This document shows positions 49,075-59,187 of a stretch of 64,000 bases of DNA, one piece after another (the stretch's first letter is position 1; the number at the start of each line of letters is the position of its first letter). The notes under the pieces were generated by a model. That model was not told the origin of the DNA. It searched no databases and saw nothing but the letters and a program-made list of their open reading frames with translations. The stretch comes from Oscillospiraceae bacterium. Its GTDB lineage: Bacteria; Bacillota; Clostridia; Oscillospirales; Ruminococcaceae. The DNA is taken from positions 496,001-560,000 of the forward strand of contig WRLY01000001.1 of assembly GCA_009776305.1 (NCBI GenBank), in the 5' to 3' direction. A program made the position numbers and the translations under genes.

Positions 49075-49788
49075 GTGAAAAAAATACTTGTTTGCGAGGA
49101 CGAAGACGCCATACGCGACTTTGTGGTCATTAATTTAAAAAGAGCCGATTATGAGGTAGTCGATACAAATTCGGGTGAAAAGGCTTTAGCCGAATTCAGG
49201 AAAGCCTTGGATTCCGAAGAGCGTCCTTTCGACGTTGCGCTTTTAGACATAATGATGCCCGGAATGGACGGCATAGAGCTTTGCAGGCAGATTCGCGAGG
49301 AAAGCAAGGCGGTCGGTATTATCATGCTGTCGGCGAAATCGCAGGAAATGGACAAGGTAAACTGCCTTATGCTCGGCGCTGACGATTATGTCACCAAGCC
49401 CTTTTCCCCGTCGGAATTAGTTGCGCGGGTTGACGCCATATACCGCCGTGTAAATATTAATTCTTCCACCGACGGAAGCGTTAAAGAAATTAATTCCGGT
49501 CCATTCAAAGTCAACACCAAAAGCCGTATAATTTCCAAGAATGGCGACAGCCTTGAACTTACGCAGGTGGAATATCAAATACTTGAATATTTTATAAAAA
49601 ACAGTGGCGTGGCGTTAGACAGAAAAAGTATTTTAGTGCATATTTGGGGCGACGCATATTTCGGCGACGACAAAATAGTTGACGTAAACATCAGACGACT
49701 CCGCATGAAGGTGGAAAACGACCCCTCCGCGCCGGTTTTTATTCAAACCGTGTGGGGCTACGGGTACAAATGGATGGCTGACAGTTAA
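49075..49788 (+). CDS. OmpR/PhoB-family response regulator
   Basis: The 237-residue protein starts with GTG after GCGAGGTGA. Its receiver has ILVCEDEDAIRDF, phospho-acceptor Asp in VALLDIMMPGMDG, MLSAKS and DYVTKPFSP. The winged helix (about 135-235) has LELTQVEYQILEYF, VDVNIRRLRMKVE and TVWGYGYKW, the PhoB-type signature. It lies 55 bp upstream of its cognate histidine kinase. The target genes are unknown. Confidence 0.95.
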   Translation: MKKILVCEDEDAIRDFVVINLKRADYEVVDTNSGEKALAEFRKALDSEERPFDVALLDIMMPGMDGIELCRQIREESKAVGIIMLSAKSQEMDKVNCLMLGADDYVTKPFSPSELVARVDAIYRRVNINSSTDGSVKEINSGPFKVNTKSRIISKNGDSLELTQVEYQILEYFIKNSGVALDRKSILVHIWGDAYFGDDKIVDVNIRRLRMKVENDPSAPVFIQTVWGYGYKWMADS

Positions 49789-49843
49789 TAATTATCAATT
49801 ATTTCGGCGACATATTTTATAAAAATTACCGATTGGTGGAAAA

Positions 49844-51268
49844 ATGATAAGAAAAAGCATCGCGGGACGCTGGTTTGTCAATAGTTTCAGCGTAGTAGTG
49901 GTTTTCCTTTTAATAGTGAATGTCAGCGTTTATTTCGCGCTCAGGAATTATTACTACAGCGCGGTAAAGCAATACCTCAACACGCAGGCAAATATCACCT
50001 ACGGTGTTTTGTCTTACATGGACGATTACGCGCCCGAAATAAGGCGGGCTATTGAAGAATTCGACAGTAAAAACCATGCCGAGCTTATGGCGATTACCGC
50101 CGACGGCAGGGTTGACATAACCTCCAGCGGTTTCTCCCCGAGTAGCGGCATTGACATGCCCGATTATGAAAGGGCGCGGATTTCGGAGGACGGCACGGGC
50201 GATTTTGTGGGCTTTATGCCGAATTCAGAGCGTTATATGGCAATGACGGTTATGCTGTCGGGAGACGTTTATGACGCGATTCGGGTGGTTTCCTCCCTTG
50301 ACCGCGTGGACGCGCAGGTTTACGCCGCCACGTTAATCATCGCGCTGTTAAGCGCGGCGGTCATGTTCCTTGTTTTGTTTTTGGGAATGTATTTTATAAA
50401 ATCCATAGTTTCGCCTTTACGGCGTATAGGCAACTCGGCAAAGAAATTAGCGGCGGGGGATTTTTCAGGTCGCGTGCCGCTCACCAAAAACGACGACGAA
50501 ATAGGCGAGCTTTGCAGGATTTTTAATTCAATGGCAGACGAACTTGAAAATTCCGAAAAAATAAAAAATGATTTCATCTCCTCGGTTTCGCACGAACTAC
50601 GCACACCTTTGACGGCAATCAGAGGTTGGAGCGAAACCATTCTCGAATCGGGAGAATCAAGCGAAGCGGTCAAATCAGGAATCTGCGCCGATGAAGAATC
50701 CCGCCTGACCTTCTCAAAAGGCATGAGGGTAATAGTGTCCGAGACCTCGCGCTTATCGGTTTTGGTTGAGGATTTATTAGACTTTTCAAAAATACAAAGC
50801 GGACGGCTTAAACTTCAAAAAACCAATATGGACGCACTTGCGGAACTTTCGGACGCGCTCTCGATTTATGCCGAAAAAGCTAAAAAAGAGCAAATTGAAC
50901 TTGTTTATGAAGAGCCTGACAGCATCGTTGTGATTCACGGTGACAAAAACAGAATCCGGCAGGTTTTTATAAATATAATCGACAACGCCGTAAAGTACAG
51001 CTCGCCGGGCGGCTCTGTAACGGTTGACGCGAAAATAAGCGGCACAAGGCTTATCATTACCATAAGCGACAAAGGTTGCGGCATTTCCGAGAAGGATTTA
51101 CCGAGGATTAAAACCCGCTTTTTCAAAGCTAATAATTCCGTCAGAGGTTCAGGTATCGGTCTTGCCGTTGCTGATGAAATCATAGTCATGCACGGCGGCG
51201 CACTTGACATAGAAAGCGTGCAGGGGAAAGGAACGACGGTTAAGATTACCCTGCCTTTAATGAAATAA
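49844..51268 (+). CDS. Membrane sensor histidine kinase (HAMP-HisKA-HATPase)
   Basis: The 474-residue protein has a first membrane span at about 12-32 and an extracellular sensor of about 135 residues. A second span (about 168-188, LIIALLSAAVMFLVLFLGMY) leads to HAMP (SPLRRIGNSAKKLAAGDFSG). HisKA follows with SSVSHELRTPLTAIRGWSET, then HATPase with NIIDNAVKYSS, ISDKGCGI and GSGIGLAVADEI. It is WalK/PhoR-like in layout and forms a two-component system with the OmpR-type regulator just upstream. Confidence 0.95.
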   Translation: MIRKSIAGRWFVNSFSVVVVFLLIVNVSVYFALRNYYYSAVKQYLNTQANITYGVLSYMDDYAPEIRRAIEEFDSKNHAELMAITADGRVDITSSGFSPSSGIDMPDYERARISEDGTGDFVGFMPNSERYMAMTVMLSGDVYDAIRVVSSLDRVDAQVYAATLIIALLSAAVMFLVLFLGMYFIKSIVSPLRRIGNSAKKLAAGDFSGRVPLTKNDDEIGELCRIFNSMADELENSEKIKNDFISSVSHELRTPLTAIRGWSETILESGESSEAVKSGICADEESRLTFSKGMRVIVSETSRLSVLVEDLLDFSKIQSGRLKLQKTNMDALAELSDALSIYAEKAKKEQIELVYEEPDSIVVIHGDKNRIRQVFINIIDNAVKYSSPGGSVTVDAKISGTRLIITISDKGCGISEKDLPRIKTRFFKANNSVRGSGIGLAVADEIIVMHGGALDIESVQGKGTTVKITLPLMK

Positions 51269-51294
51269 ATAATATATTTAAGGAACAAAAGAAC

Positions 51295-52362
51295 ATGAGC
51301 AATAAAACCAAGGACGCAAAAATATGCAAAATCGGCGGTCAAGCCCTTTTTGACGGCATTATGATGCGCGGGGAGACAAAGGGTGCTATGGCTGTCCGTA
51401 AAAAAGACGGCTCGATTCACGTTGAGGAGTGGGAGTTAAAAAAGAAAAAATGGTATCAAAAGGCTCCTTTTATACGCGGGGTTTTTAATTTTGTAATCCA
51501 AATGGGCGACGGTTATCGCTATATGATGAAGTCGGCTGAAATTTCGGGCGCGTTTGACGAAGATGAAACTTCCGCCGAGCCCGGCAGATTTGAAAAATGG
51601 TTAGAGGAGAAATTCGGGGATAAGCTGATGTCGTTTATCATGGTGCTCGGGGTTGTTCTCGGGGTGGCTTTGGCGCTTTTGCTGTTCATGTTTTTACCAA
51701 CCTGGATTTTCACCGGAATAAAATCGCTTTTCCCCAATACCGACATAACATCATGGCGTTCGTTTTTTGAGGGCATAATAAAAATTATAATTTTCGTGGG
51801 GTATTTGGGTTTCACCTCTTTTATGAAAGATATTCGCAAAACCTATCAGTATCACGGCGCGGAGCATAAAACTATTTTCGCTTACGAGTCGGGCGCGGAA
51901 TTAACACCCCAAAGCATAAAAAATTATAAGCGTTTTCACCCCCGTTGCGGAACAAGCTTTATTTTTCTGACGCTTGCAATCAGTATTTTGTTTTATTCGG
52001 TTCTGCCGATTAACAGTGAGGTTTTCGTGGAATTGTTGGGCGTTAATGCCTTTATCGCGGATATAATACGAACTGTTTTCAAATTATTGCTGTTGCCCGT
52101 TTTAGTCGGAATTTCCTACGAGCTTTTGAAACTTGCGGGAAAATATGACAAAAATATTGTAATGAAAATCATTTCAGCCCCGGGTCTCGGTATTCAGCGG
52201 CTAACCACCAAAGAGCCGAGCCTCGAGCAGATTGAAATAGCCGTGGCGGCGTTTTTACCGGTTCTTCCGAAAGAAGACGCCCGCAATATAACCCCGCATG
52301 ACAAACAATTAGCGGTTAGCGGCGAAGAGTCGGATGAAACCGATAGCGACATTGTGTCATGA
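51295..52362 (+). CDS. DUF1385-family membrane protein (YqhQ-like)
   Basis: The 355-residue protein shows IGGQALFDGIMMRGETKGAM near the start, PFIRGVFNF, four to five membrane segments (VLGVVLGVALALLLFMFLPT), the family core YQYHGAEHKTIFAYESG, and FHPRCGTSFIFL. The function is unknown, although it is conserved across Firmicutes next to prmC as here. The 3' end overlaps prmC by 4 nt. Confidence 0.95.
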   Translation: MSNKTKDAKICKIGGQALFDGIMMRGETKGAMAVRKKDGSIHVEEWELKKKKWYQKAPFIRGVFNFVIQMGDGYRYMMKSAEISGAFDEDETSAEPGRFEKWLEEKFGDKLMSFIMVLGVVLGVALALLLFMFLPTWIFTGIKSLFPNTDITSWRSFFEGIIKIIIFVGYLGFTSFMKDIRKTYQYHGAEHKTIFAYESGAELTPQSIKNYKRFHPRCGTSFIFLTLAISILFYSVLPINSEVFVELLGVNAFIADIIRTVFKLLLLPVLVGISYELLKLAGKYDKNIVMKIISAPGLGIQRLTTKEPSLEQIEIAVAAFLPVLPKEDARNITPHDKQLAVSGEESDETDSDIVS

Positions 52363-53078
52363 CCCGTCAGGAAACAAAATGGCTGAATGAATTTGCGAAA
52401 AAAAGCGGACAGAATTTTGACGCTCTTATAAAACGCCGCGAAAACGGCGAGCCTTTGCAGTATATCTTAGGCGAGTGGGAATTCTACGGTTATAACTTCA
52501 AGGTTGGAAAAGGGGTTTTAATACCACGCCCCGAAACGGAGCTTTTAGTTGATTTGGCAAAAGAGCATTGCGACAGAAGAACTATTGTTGTGGACCTTTG
52601 CGCCGGAACGGGTTGCGTGGGAATTGCACTTGCAAAAGAAATAAAATGCAAAGTCATTGCAGTTGAAAAATCAGAAGAAGCCATTTATTATCTAAAGCAA
52701 AACATAGAACTAAATGATGTTTCAGACAAGGTCGAAATAATACAAGGCGATGTATTAAAGCAAACGCGTTCGCTAATAAAAAACGAGGTTGTTTTAATAA
52801 ACTCACCTTATTTGTCGAAACAGGATATGCAAAATTTACAAAAAGAAGTCACGTACGAGCCAAAGATGGCATTATACGGCGGCGACGACGGGCTTGATTT
52901 TTACAGGCAGTTTTTCAGTGTTTGGAAATACTTACAATACGCATCTCTTTTCGCCTGCGAGGTCGGCGACGGTCAGGCGGAGGCTGTCTGCAAGCTAATG
53001 ATAAAAATCGGTCTTAACCCTAAAATAAAAAAAGACTATTCAGGAATTGAACGCGTGATTTACGCGATAAAAACATAA
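52359..53078 (+). CDS. prmC: Peptide chain release factor N5-glutamine methyltransferase PrmC (short, NSPY variant)
   Basis: It methylates the GGQ glutamine of RF1/RF2. The 239-residue protein is shorter than the usual about 280: the N-terminal helical domain is abbreviated. [53 protein letters not shown] and VEKSEEA match the family. The catalytic NPPY motif reads NSPYLS ([13 protein letters not shown]), an uncommon Pro-to-Ser change. It follows DUF1385 with a 4-nt overlap. No prfA gene is adjacent. Confidence 0.9.
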   Translation: MTRQETKWLNEFAKKSGQNFDALIKRRENGEPLQYILGEWEFYGYNFKVGKGVLIPRPETELLVDLAKEHCDRRTIVVDLCAGTGCVGIALAKEIKCKVIAVEKSEEAIYYLKQNIELNDVSDKVEIIQGDVLKQTRSLIKNEVVLINSPYLSKQDMQNLQKEVTYEPKMALYGGDDGLDFYRQFFSVWKYLQYASLFACEVGDGQAEAVCKLMIKIGLNPKIKKDYSGIERVIYAIKT

Positions 53079-53094
53079 TAAGGAGAAAACCCAA

Positions 53095-54294
53095 ATGCCC
53101 AAAAAAGAATCACCTAAAAAAACCGTAAACATATCATCTGGTGCGGACGAAAAACAAAAAGCGTTGCAAACTGCAATTGCCAACATCGAAAAGCAATTCG
53201 GCGCGGGCGCTGTCATGTACATGAGCGGTGAACACAGCAAAATGAACGTTGAGTCCCTGCCAACGGGCTCGCTGACCCTTGATATAGCTCTCGGAATCGG
53301 AGGATTACCCAAAGGCAGAATTTCCGAAATCTACGGTCCCGAAAGCGGCGGGAAAACCACTGTTTCACTTCACGCCGTTGCAGAAGCCCAGAAAAAAGGC
53401 GGTATTGCGGCTTTCATAGACGTTGAGCATGCTTTAGACCCCGTTTACGCCAGGTCTCTCGGGGTTAATGTAGACCAGCTTATCGTTTCACAGCCCGACA
53501 CAGGTGAGCAGGCGCTCGAAATTATAGAAGCGCTGACCCGCTCGGGTGCAGTGGATATAATCGTATTAGACAGCGTTGCGGCTATGACCACCAAAGCCGA
53601 AATCGAGGGGGAAATGGGTTCGGCAATCGTAGGTATGCAGGCGAGATTAATGTCGTCGTCGCTTAGAAAGCTTACCAGCGTTATTTCAAAAACAAACACG
53701 GTAGCGGTTTTCATAAACCAAATCCGTGAGAAAATAGGCGGCTACGGCAACCCTGAAACCACGCCCGGCGGCAGAGCGTTAAAATTCTACGCATCGGTAA
53801 GAATTGAAGTCCGCAAAGGCGAGCCTATTAAGGACGGCGCTGAGATTATCGGCGCGAGGACAAAGTGCAAAGTAGTGAAAAACAAGGTCGCCCCACCTTT
53901 CAAATCCTGTGAATTTGATATGATTTTCGGCAAAGGGATTTCAAAGACAGGCGAAATATTGGACATAGCTACAGAAATCGGCGTAACCCGGAAGAGCGGC
54001 GCATGGTTTTATTACGGTGACGAAAGACTTGGGCAAGGCAGAGAAAACGCCAAGGCTTTTCTTTCGCAGAACCCCGATTTAATGGAAGAAATTGAAAAGA
54101 AAGTCCGCGAACAGGCGGATAAGGTCGAGCTTTCTTCCGGCGGCGAAGAAGACGCAATAAGCACCACTCCGCATGAATCCCCTGAAACCCCGCAATCGTC
54201 CGAAAGCCCTCCCGCACCCGCAAAAAAATCCAAAAAGACTGTCGTTGTTGAAGCTGACGATAATTTTGAAGAATTTTCACCGGACGAATTATGA
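53095..54294 (+). CDS. recA: Recombinase RecA
   Basis: It forms filaments on ssDNA for homologous recombination and SOS induction. The 399-residue protein has [14 protein letters not shown], the P-loop [32 protein letters not shown], the Walker-[13 protein letters not shown], and loop L2 with [21 protein letters not shown] roughly 70-residue acidic Ser/Pro/Glu-rich tail ends in [15 protein letters not shown] precedes the ATG. No LexA-like box was seen in the 16-bp gap after prmC. It overlaps recX by 4 nt. Confidence 0.98.
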   Translation: MPKKESPKKTVNISSGADEKQKALQTAIANIEKQFGAGAVMYMSGEHSKMNVESLPTGSLTLDIALGIGGLPKGRISEIYGPESGGKTTVSLHAVAEAQKKGGIAAFIDVEHALDPVYARSLGVNVDQLIVSQPDTGEQALEIIEALTRSGAVDIIVLDSVAAMTTKAEIEGEMGSAIVGMQARLMSSSLRKLTSVISKTNTVAVFINQIREKIGGYGNPETTPGGRALKFYASVRIEVRKGEPIKDGAEIIGARTKCKVVKNKVAPPFKSCEFDMIFGKGISKTGEILDIATEIGVTRKSGAWFYYGDERLGQGRENAKAFLSQNPDLMEEIEKKVREQADKVELSSGGEEDAISTTPHESPETPQSSESPPAPAKKSKKTVVVEADDNFEEFSPDEL

Positions 54295-54800
54295 TAGAAC
54301 TGTCAAACGATTTTGATAAAGCCAAAGCCTACGCGCTAAAGCTTCTGAGTATGCGCGATTATTCAGGCGGAGAACTATTAAATAAGCTGAATAAAACCTA
54401 CGGTGAAGAAACCTGCCTTGCCGCCCTTGAAAGGGTGCGTGATTTAGGTTATCAGGACGATTTTAAGTATGCCGAAAAATTAGCCGCCTACTTAGTTGAG
54501 ACCAAGTACTACGGCATAAGGCGGGTTAGCTATGAAATGAAACTCAAAGGGCTTTCCGCCGAAACCATAGCCGGCGCCCTCGAAAAATACACAGAGGATG
54601 AAATCCCGAAAAAAATCATTGAGGTTTTAAACCGCAAGTATCTTAATATTATTAAAGGGCTTGATAGCACTGACAGGGCGAAAAACAGGCGGGATTTGAA
54701 AAAAATAATAGATGCATTAGCCCGCCGCGGCTACGAATACAACGATATAAAAGCGGGAATAGAACGCGTTTGCGAGGATATGGAAATAGATTATGAATAA
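54291..54800 (+). CDS. recX: RecA regulatory protein RecX
   Basis: It binds in the RecA filament groove and inhibits or modulates RecA. The 169-residue all-helical protein has [60 protein letters not shown] and [20 protein letters not shown], the repeated three-helix units of the family. Its ATG overlaps the recA stop and its 3' end overlaps rimO by 8 nt. Confidence 0.93.
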   Translation: MIELSNDFDKAKAYALKLLSMRDYSGGELLNKLNKTYGEETCLAALERVRDLGYQDDFKYAEKLAAYLVETKYYGIRRVSYEMKLKGLSAETIAGALEKYTEDEIPKKIIEVLNRKYLNIIKGLDSTDRAKNRRDLKKIIDALARRGYEYNDIKAGIERVCEDMEIDYE

Positions 54801-56130
54801 CGAAAACATTGCAAAAATAGGTATGGTTTCTCTCGGTTGTCCAAAAAACCAGTGCGACGCCGAGCTTATGCTTGACAAAATAACAAGGGCGGGGTTCCCG
54901 CTTGTGAGCGAGCCGGGACTTGCCGATGTGGTAATAATAAACACCTGCGGATTTATTCAAAGCGCAAAGGAAGAGGCAATAGCTGAAATCCTTGAAGCGG
55001 TCAGCCGTAAAAGTGACGGGTTCAATAAAAAAATCATTGTAACCGGCTGTCTTGCCCAGCGTTATAAAGCGCAAATGGAAGACGAATTTCCCGAAGTTGA
55101 CGCCATTCTCGGAATCGGCAAAAACGACGACATTGTAGAAGCTGTTCATTCAGTTTTACTTGATAAAAAAATCAGCGCTTTCACCGAGCCTGAAGAACTC
55201 AATATGGAGGGAGGGCGACTGCTTTCCACCCTGTCCCATTACGCCTATCTGCGAATCGCTGACGGTTGTAACAACCGCTGTTCTTATTGCGCTATACCTT
55301 TAATAAGGGGGGAATTCCGCTCGCGCAAAATCGAAAACATCATTTCCGAAGCAAGAGAGCTCGCCCAAAAAGGCGTAAAGGAATTGATTCTTGTGGCGCA
55401 GGATACTACAAGCTACGGCATTGATTTATACAACGAATATAAACTGCCGGAGCTTTTGAACCGCCTTTGCGAAATAGAGGACATAAAATGGATTCGTATC
55501 ATGTACTGCTACCCCGAAAAAATAACCGACGAGCTTATTTCTGTCATAAAAAAACAAGAAAAAATCGCTAAATACATGGATATTCCCATTCAGCACTGCA
55601 ACGGGGAAATCCTCCGCGCCATGAATAGGAGCAAAAACGAGCAGTCATTGAGGGAATTAATAAACAAACTTCGCAAAGAAATCGACGGCGTTATAATCCG
55701 AACAACGGTAATAGCGGGTTTCCCGGGCGAGACCGAAGAGCAGTTCACCGAGCTTGCCGAATTCTTAAACGACATGAACTTTGAGCGGCTTGGTTGTTTT
55801 GCATATTCTGAAGAAGAAGACACCAAAGCGGCGGAGTTTGAATTTCAGGTAGACCCAAAAGAGCGTCTTCACCGCTCTGAAATCATCAACGAACAACAGG
55901 AAATCCGCATGGGTGAATTCTACAACAGCCTCATTGGCAGGGAATACGAGGTGGTTGTCGAGGGCTACGACAGATTGTTTGAAATGTACTTTGGGCGTAG
56001 TTACATGTTCGCCCCCGAAATCGACGGAATGATTTACTTTACGGGCAAAAATCTGCAAATTTCCGACTTTGTAAACGTAAAAATTACTGACGTGGTTGAC
56101 AATAATTTAATAGGGGAAGTTGTGACATGA
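54793..56130 (+). CDS. rimO: Ribosomal protein uS12 methylthiotransferase RimO
   Basis: This radical-SAM enzyme methylthiolates Asp of ribosomal protein S12. The 445-residue protein has three N-terminal cluster cysteines (SLGCPKNQCDAE, INTCGFI, VTGCLAQRY), the radical-SAM motif CNNRCSYCAIPLIRG, MDIPIQHCNGEILRAMNR, TTVIAGFPGETEEQF and a C-terminal TRAM domain (about 375-445). The KNQ-C-D variant and RSRK-type segment (FRSRKIENI) favour RimO over MiaB. The ATG lies inside the recX end. Confidence 0.95.
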   Translation: MNNENIAKIGMVSLGCPKNQCDAELMLDKITRAGFPLVSEPGLADVVIINTCGFIQSAKEEAIAEILEAVSRKSDGFNKKIIVTGCLAQRYKAQMEDEFPEVDAILGIGKNDDIVEAVHSVLLDKKISAFTEPEELNMEGGRLLSTLSHYAYLRIADGCNNRCSYCAIPLIRGEFRSRKIENIISEARELAQKGVKELILVAQDTTSYGIDLYNEYKLPELLNRLCEIEDIKWIRIMYCYPEKITDELISVIKKQEKIAKYMDIPIQHCNGEILRAMNRSKNEQSLRELINKLRKEIDGVIIRTTVIAGFPGETEEQFTELAEFLNDMNFERLGCFAYSEEEDTKAAEFEFQVDPKERLHRSEIINEQQEIRMGEFYNSLIGREYEVVVEGYDRLFEMYFGRSYMFAPEIDGMIYFTGKNLQISDFVNVKITDVVDNNLIGEVVT

Positions 56131-56675
56131 ATTTAGCGAACAGGCTAACAATATTAAGGGTTTTGATGCTCCCGCCTTTCATATTTTTTATGAGTTTTAG
56201 GCTCTTTTGGTTGGCGCTGATTATTTTCGTTTTAGCAAGCGTTACTGACTGGCTTGACGGCTTTATCGCACGAAAGTATAACATGATTACCGACTTCGGC
56301 AAATTTTTAGACCCCCTTGCGGATAAGGTTCTTGTGTCGAGCGCGCTTATATGTCTTGTCGGATTTGTTCCCGCATGGACGGTTGCCGTTATAATAGCAC
56401 GTGAGTTTATTGTGACGGGATTTAGGCTTGCCGTTGTAAGCAAAGATAACACCGCGGTGATTGCCGCCGATATATGGGGCAAAATAAAAACTGCTTTTAC
56501 AATGGTTGCTGTTTGTGTGATTTTAGTGATGTTGTCTCTTTGGATTGATAAACATATAATTGATGCGCGTTGGGTTGCCTTAATATCTGCCTTTCTTATG
56601 TATATTTGCACCGCTCTGACCGTCTTCAGCGGCTTTACCATGATTTGGAAAAACAGAAAATTATTTGGAGAATAA
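56127..56675 (+). CDS. pgsA: CDP-diacylglycerol-glycerol-3-phosphate 3-phosphatidyltransferase PgsA
   Basis: This membrane enzyme makes phosphatidylglycerol-phosphate. The 182-residue protein has four spans. It begins NLANRLTILRVLMLPPFIFF and carries the CDP-alcohol phosphotransferase motif SVTDWLDGFIARKYNMITDF then GKFLDPLADKVL (D-G-x2-A-R-x8-G-x3-D-x3-D). The ATG overlaps the rimO stop and leuS begins 2 nt after its stop, so it is deep inside the recA-leuS operon. Confidence 0.96.
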   Translation: MNLANRLTILRVLMLPPFIFFMSFRLFWLALIIFVLASVTDWLDGFIARKYNMITDFGKFLDPLADKVLVSSALICLVGFVPAWTVAVIIAREFIVTGFRLAVVSKDNTAVIAADIWGKIKTAFTMVAVCVILVMLSLWIDKHIIDARWVALISAFLMYICTALTVFSGFTMIWKNRKLFGE

Positions 56676-56677
56676 AT

Positions 56678-59143
56678 ATGAACAACTACAATTTTACCGC
56701 AATCGAAAAAAAATGGCAGAAATACTGGGAGGACAACAAAACCTTCCGCGCCGAAATCGACAAAACCAAGCCGAAGTTTTTTGCGCTGATTGAATTCCCC
56801 TACCCGTCGGGGCAGGGACTGCATGCGGGACACCCGCGCCCCTACACGGCTATGGACATCATCGCCAGAAAACGCCGTATGCAGGGGTATAACGTGCTTT
56901 TCCCGATTGGCTGGGACGCTTTCGGTCTGCCTACCGAAAACTACGCTATTAAAAATAAAATTCATCCTAAAAAAATCACAGCAGATAATATTGCCCGCTT
57001 TACCGAGCAGTGCAAGAGTTTCGGCTGGTCGTTTGACTGGGAGCGGGAGGTTGATACGACAAACCCCGATTATTACCGCTGGACGCAGTGGCTTTTCATA
57101 CAATTTTTCAAGAACGGTTTAGCCTATAAAAAAGAAATGGCGGTCAACTGGTGTACCGAGTGCAAAGTAGTGCTTGCCAACGAGGAGGTTATTCAGGGCG
57201 AGTGCGAACGCTGTCACGGCGAGGTCGTCCGCAAGGTGAAAAGCCAGTGGATGCTTAAAATCACCGAATATGCCCAACAGCTTATAGATGGGCTTGAAGA
57301 CGTTGATTATCCCGAGCGGATTAAATATTCACAAATCAACTGGATTGGACGCTCCACAGGTGCGGAGGTGGATTTCACGGCACGCGCCGTCGGTGATATT
57401 AGTACAGATGAAGATGTCTTGCGGGTTTTTACAACCCGCCCTGACACCCTTTTCGGAGCGACCTATATGGTAATCGCTCCCGAACATCCCTATATTGAAA
57501 AATGGGCTGATTCTCTTGAAAACATAGAAGAAATCCGCCAATACGCCGAAAAAGCGGCGCGTAAATCCGACTTTGAGAGAAGTGAAATTGTAAAAGAAAA
57601 ATCAGGCGTACGGCTCGTCGGCGTAAACGCCGTAAACCCCGTAACTGAGAAAGAAATCCCGATTTTTATTTCAGACTATGTCTTAATGAGCTATGGAACG
57701 GGCGCAATTATGGCTGTGCCGGGACACGACCAAAGAGACTGGGAATTCGCAAAAAAATTCGATTTGCCCATTGTTGAAGTCGTAAAAGGAGGCGATATAG
57801 AAAAAGAAGCCTACACCGACGTCGAAGAGGGTGTTATGGTCAATTCGGGTTTCTTGAACGACCTTGACGTACCCGAAGCAAAGCAAAAAATCAAAAAATG
57901 GCTTAAAGAAAACAACAAAGGCAAAAGTAAAATAAATTATAAGCTCCGCGACTGGGTTTTTTCCCGTCAGCGCTACTGGGGCGAGCCTATTCCCATGATT
58001 TGGTGCGAAAAATGCGGCTGGATTCCCGTACCGGAGGAAGAACTGCCCCTGACCCTTCCCGAAGTGGATAATTATATGCCCGCCGAAAATGGTGAGTCGC
58101 CTCTTTCAACCCTCGAAAGTTTTATAAACACCACCTGCCCCGTCTGCAAAAGCCCCGCTAAACGCGAAACCGATACAATGCCTCAATGGGCTGGTTCGTC
58201 ATGGTATTATTTACGCTATGCAGACCCCCTGAATCAAAACGAATTTGTTTCTAAGGAAGCCCTTGAATACTGGTTACCTGTTGACTGGTACAACGGCGGT
58301 ATGGAGCATACCACTTTGCATTTGCTTTATTCCCGTTTCTGGCACAAGTTCTTATTCGGCATAGACAAGGTGAATACTCCCGAACCTTATTTAAAGCGTA
58401 CCGCCCACGGTATGATTTTAGGCGAGGACAGCCAAAAAATGTCAAAATCCCGCGGCAACACGGTTGACCCGAACATCTTAGCCGCCGAGTACGGCGCGGA
58501 CAGCATAAGGCTTTACGAAATGTTCATCGGCGACTTTGAGAAAACCGCTACATGGAACACGGCGGGAATCAAGGGCTGTAAGCGGTTTTTAGACCGCACT
58601 TTCGGGCTCGCGGACATACTCCGAGGTCATGAAAGCAGGGAATATTCCGATTCCCTCAAAGGCGCAATGCACCGCACGATTAAAAAGGTGAGTGAAGATA
58701 TTGAACAGATGAAGTTCAATACAGCCATAGCCGCCATGATGTCGCTGATTAACGAAATTTATGACAATGGCTCGATTAACTGTGCCGAGCTTAAAGACTT
58801 CCTGATTCTGCTTTCGCCTTTCGCGCCGCATATTTGTTCCGAGATGTATGAGATGCTTGGATTCGGTGACGGAGTTGAATCGGAAACAGGCGACTTAAAA
58901 CAGGTGCATGATGAAAAATGGCTTGACTTCGACCCCGAATTATGCGTTTTTGACGAGGTTGAGGTCGTACTCCAAATCAACGGCAAAATAAAAGGACGTC
59001 TGACAATCGAAAGCGGTGCGGACAAAAAAGCATTGCTCGCCGCCGCAAAGGAAAACGAGGCGTTTTGCGCCGCGCTTTTAGGTAAAGAAATCGTTAAAGA
59101 AATCGTTGTACCGGATAAGCTTGTTAATATTGTTATTAAATAA
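56678..59143 (+). CDS. leuS: Leucyl-tRNA synthetase
   Basis: The start is the ATG giving MNNYNFTAIEKKWQKYWEDN, after TTTGGAG; the frame extends 36 codons back into pgsA without a site. The 821-residue protein has the HIGH-type motif in GLHAGHPRPYTAMD, the CP1 editing domain with FTTRPDTLFGATYMVIAPEH and SYGTGAIMAVPGHDQRD, the leucine-specific FSRQRYWGEPIP, and KMSKSRGNTVDP. The anticodon-binding and C-terminal domains complete it. No T-box leader is possible because it sits 2 nt after pgsA. Confidence 0.98.
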   Translation: MNNYNFTAIEKKWQKYWEDNKTFRAEIDKTKPKFFALIEFPYPSGQGLHAGHPRPYTAMDIIARKRRMQGYNVLFPIGWDAFGLPTENYAIKNKIHPKKITADNIARFTEQCKSFGWSFDWEREVDTTNPDYYRWTQWLFIQFFKNGLAYKKEMAVNWCTECKVVLANEEVIQGECERCHGEVVRKVKSQWMLKITEYAQQLIDGLEDVDYPERIKYSQINWIGRSTGAEVDFTARAVGDISTDEDVLRVFTTRPDTLFGATYMVIAPEHPYIEKWADSLENIEEIRQYAEKAARKSDFERSEIVKEKSGVRLVGVNAVNPVTEKEIPIFISDYVLMSYGTGAIMAVPGHDQRDWEFAKKFDLPIVEVVKGGDIEKEAYTDVEEGVMVNSGFLNDLDVPEAKQKIKKWLKENNKGKSKINYKLRDWVFSRQRYWGEPIPMIWCEKCGWIPVPEEELPLTLPEVDNYMPAENGESPLSTLESFINTTCPVCKSPAKRETDTMPQWAGSSWYYLRYADPLNQNEFVSKEALEYWLPVDWYNGGMEHTTLHLLYSRFWHKFLFGIDKVNTPEPYLKRTAHGMILGEDSQKMSKSRGNTVDPNILAAEYGADSIRLYEMFIGDFEKTATWNTAGIKGCKRFLDRTFGLADILRGHESREYSDSLKGAMHRTIKKVSEDIEQMKFNTAIAAMMSLINEIYDNGSINCAELKDFLILLSPFAPHICSEMYEMLGFGDGVESETGDLKQVHDEKWLDFDPELCVFDEVEVVLQINGKIKGRLTIESGADKKALLAAAKENEAFCAALLGKEIVKEIVVPDKLVNIVIK

Positions 59144-59187
59144 CAGAAAACTGCGGACGCTTTAAAACGTCCGCAGTTTTCTGTTAT
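59141..59187 (+). terminator. Terminator of the recA-leuS operon, overlapping the leuS stop codon
   Basis: Arms at 59141-59159 and 59169-59187 form a 19-bp perfect stem (AGAAAACTGCGGACG / CGTCCGCAGTTTTCT core). The first arm begins with the leuS TAA and the second arm overlaps the end of the convergent gene. Confidence 0.92.

Noticed and set aside
53079-53094. SOS/LexA operator in front of recA
   Set aside because: The gap after prmC is only 16 bp and no GAAC-N4-GTTC-like site was seen; recA is probably read from an upstream promoter.
56676-56677. T-box leader for leuS
   Set aside because: leuS begins 2 nt after pgsA, so no leader RNA exists at this position.
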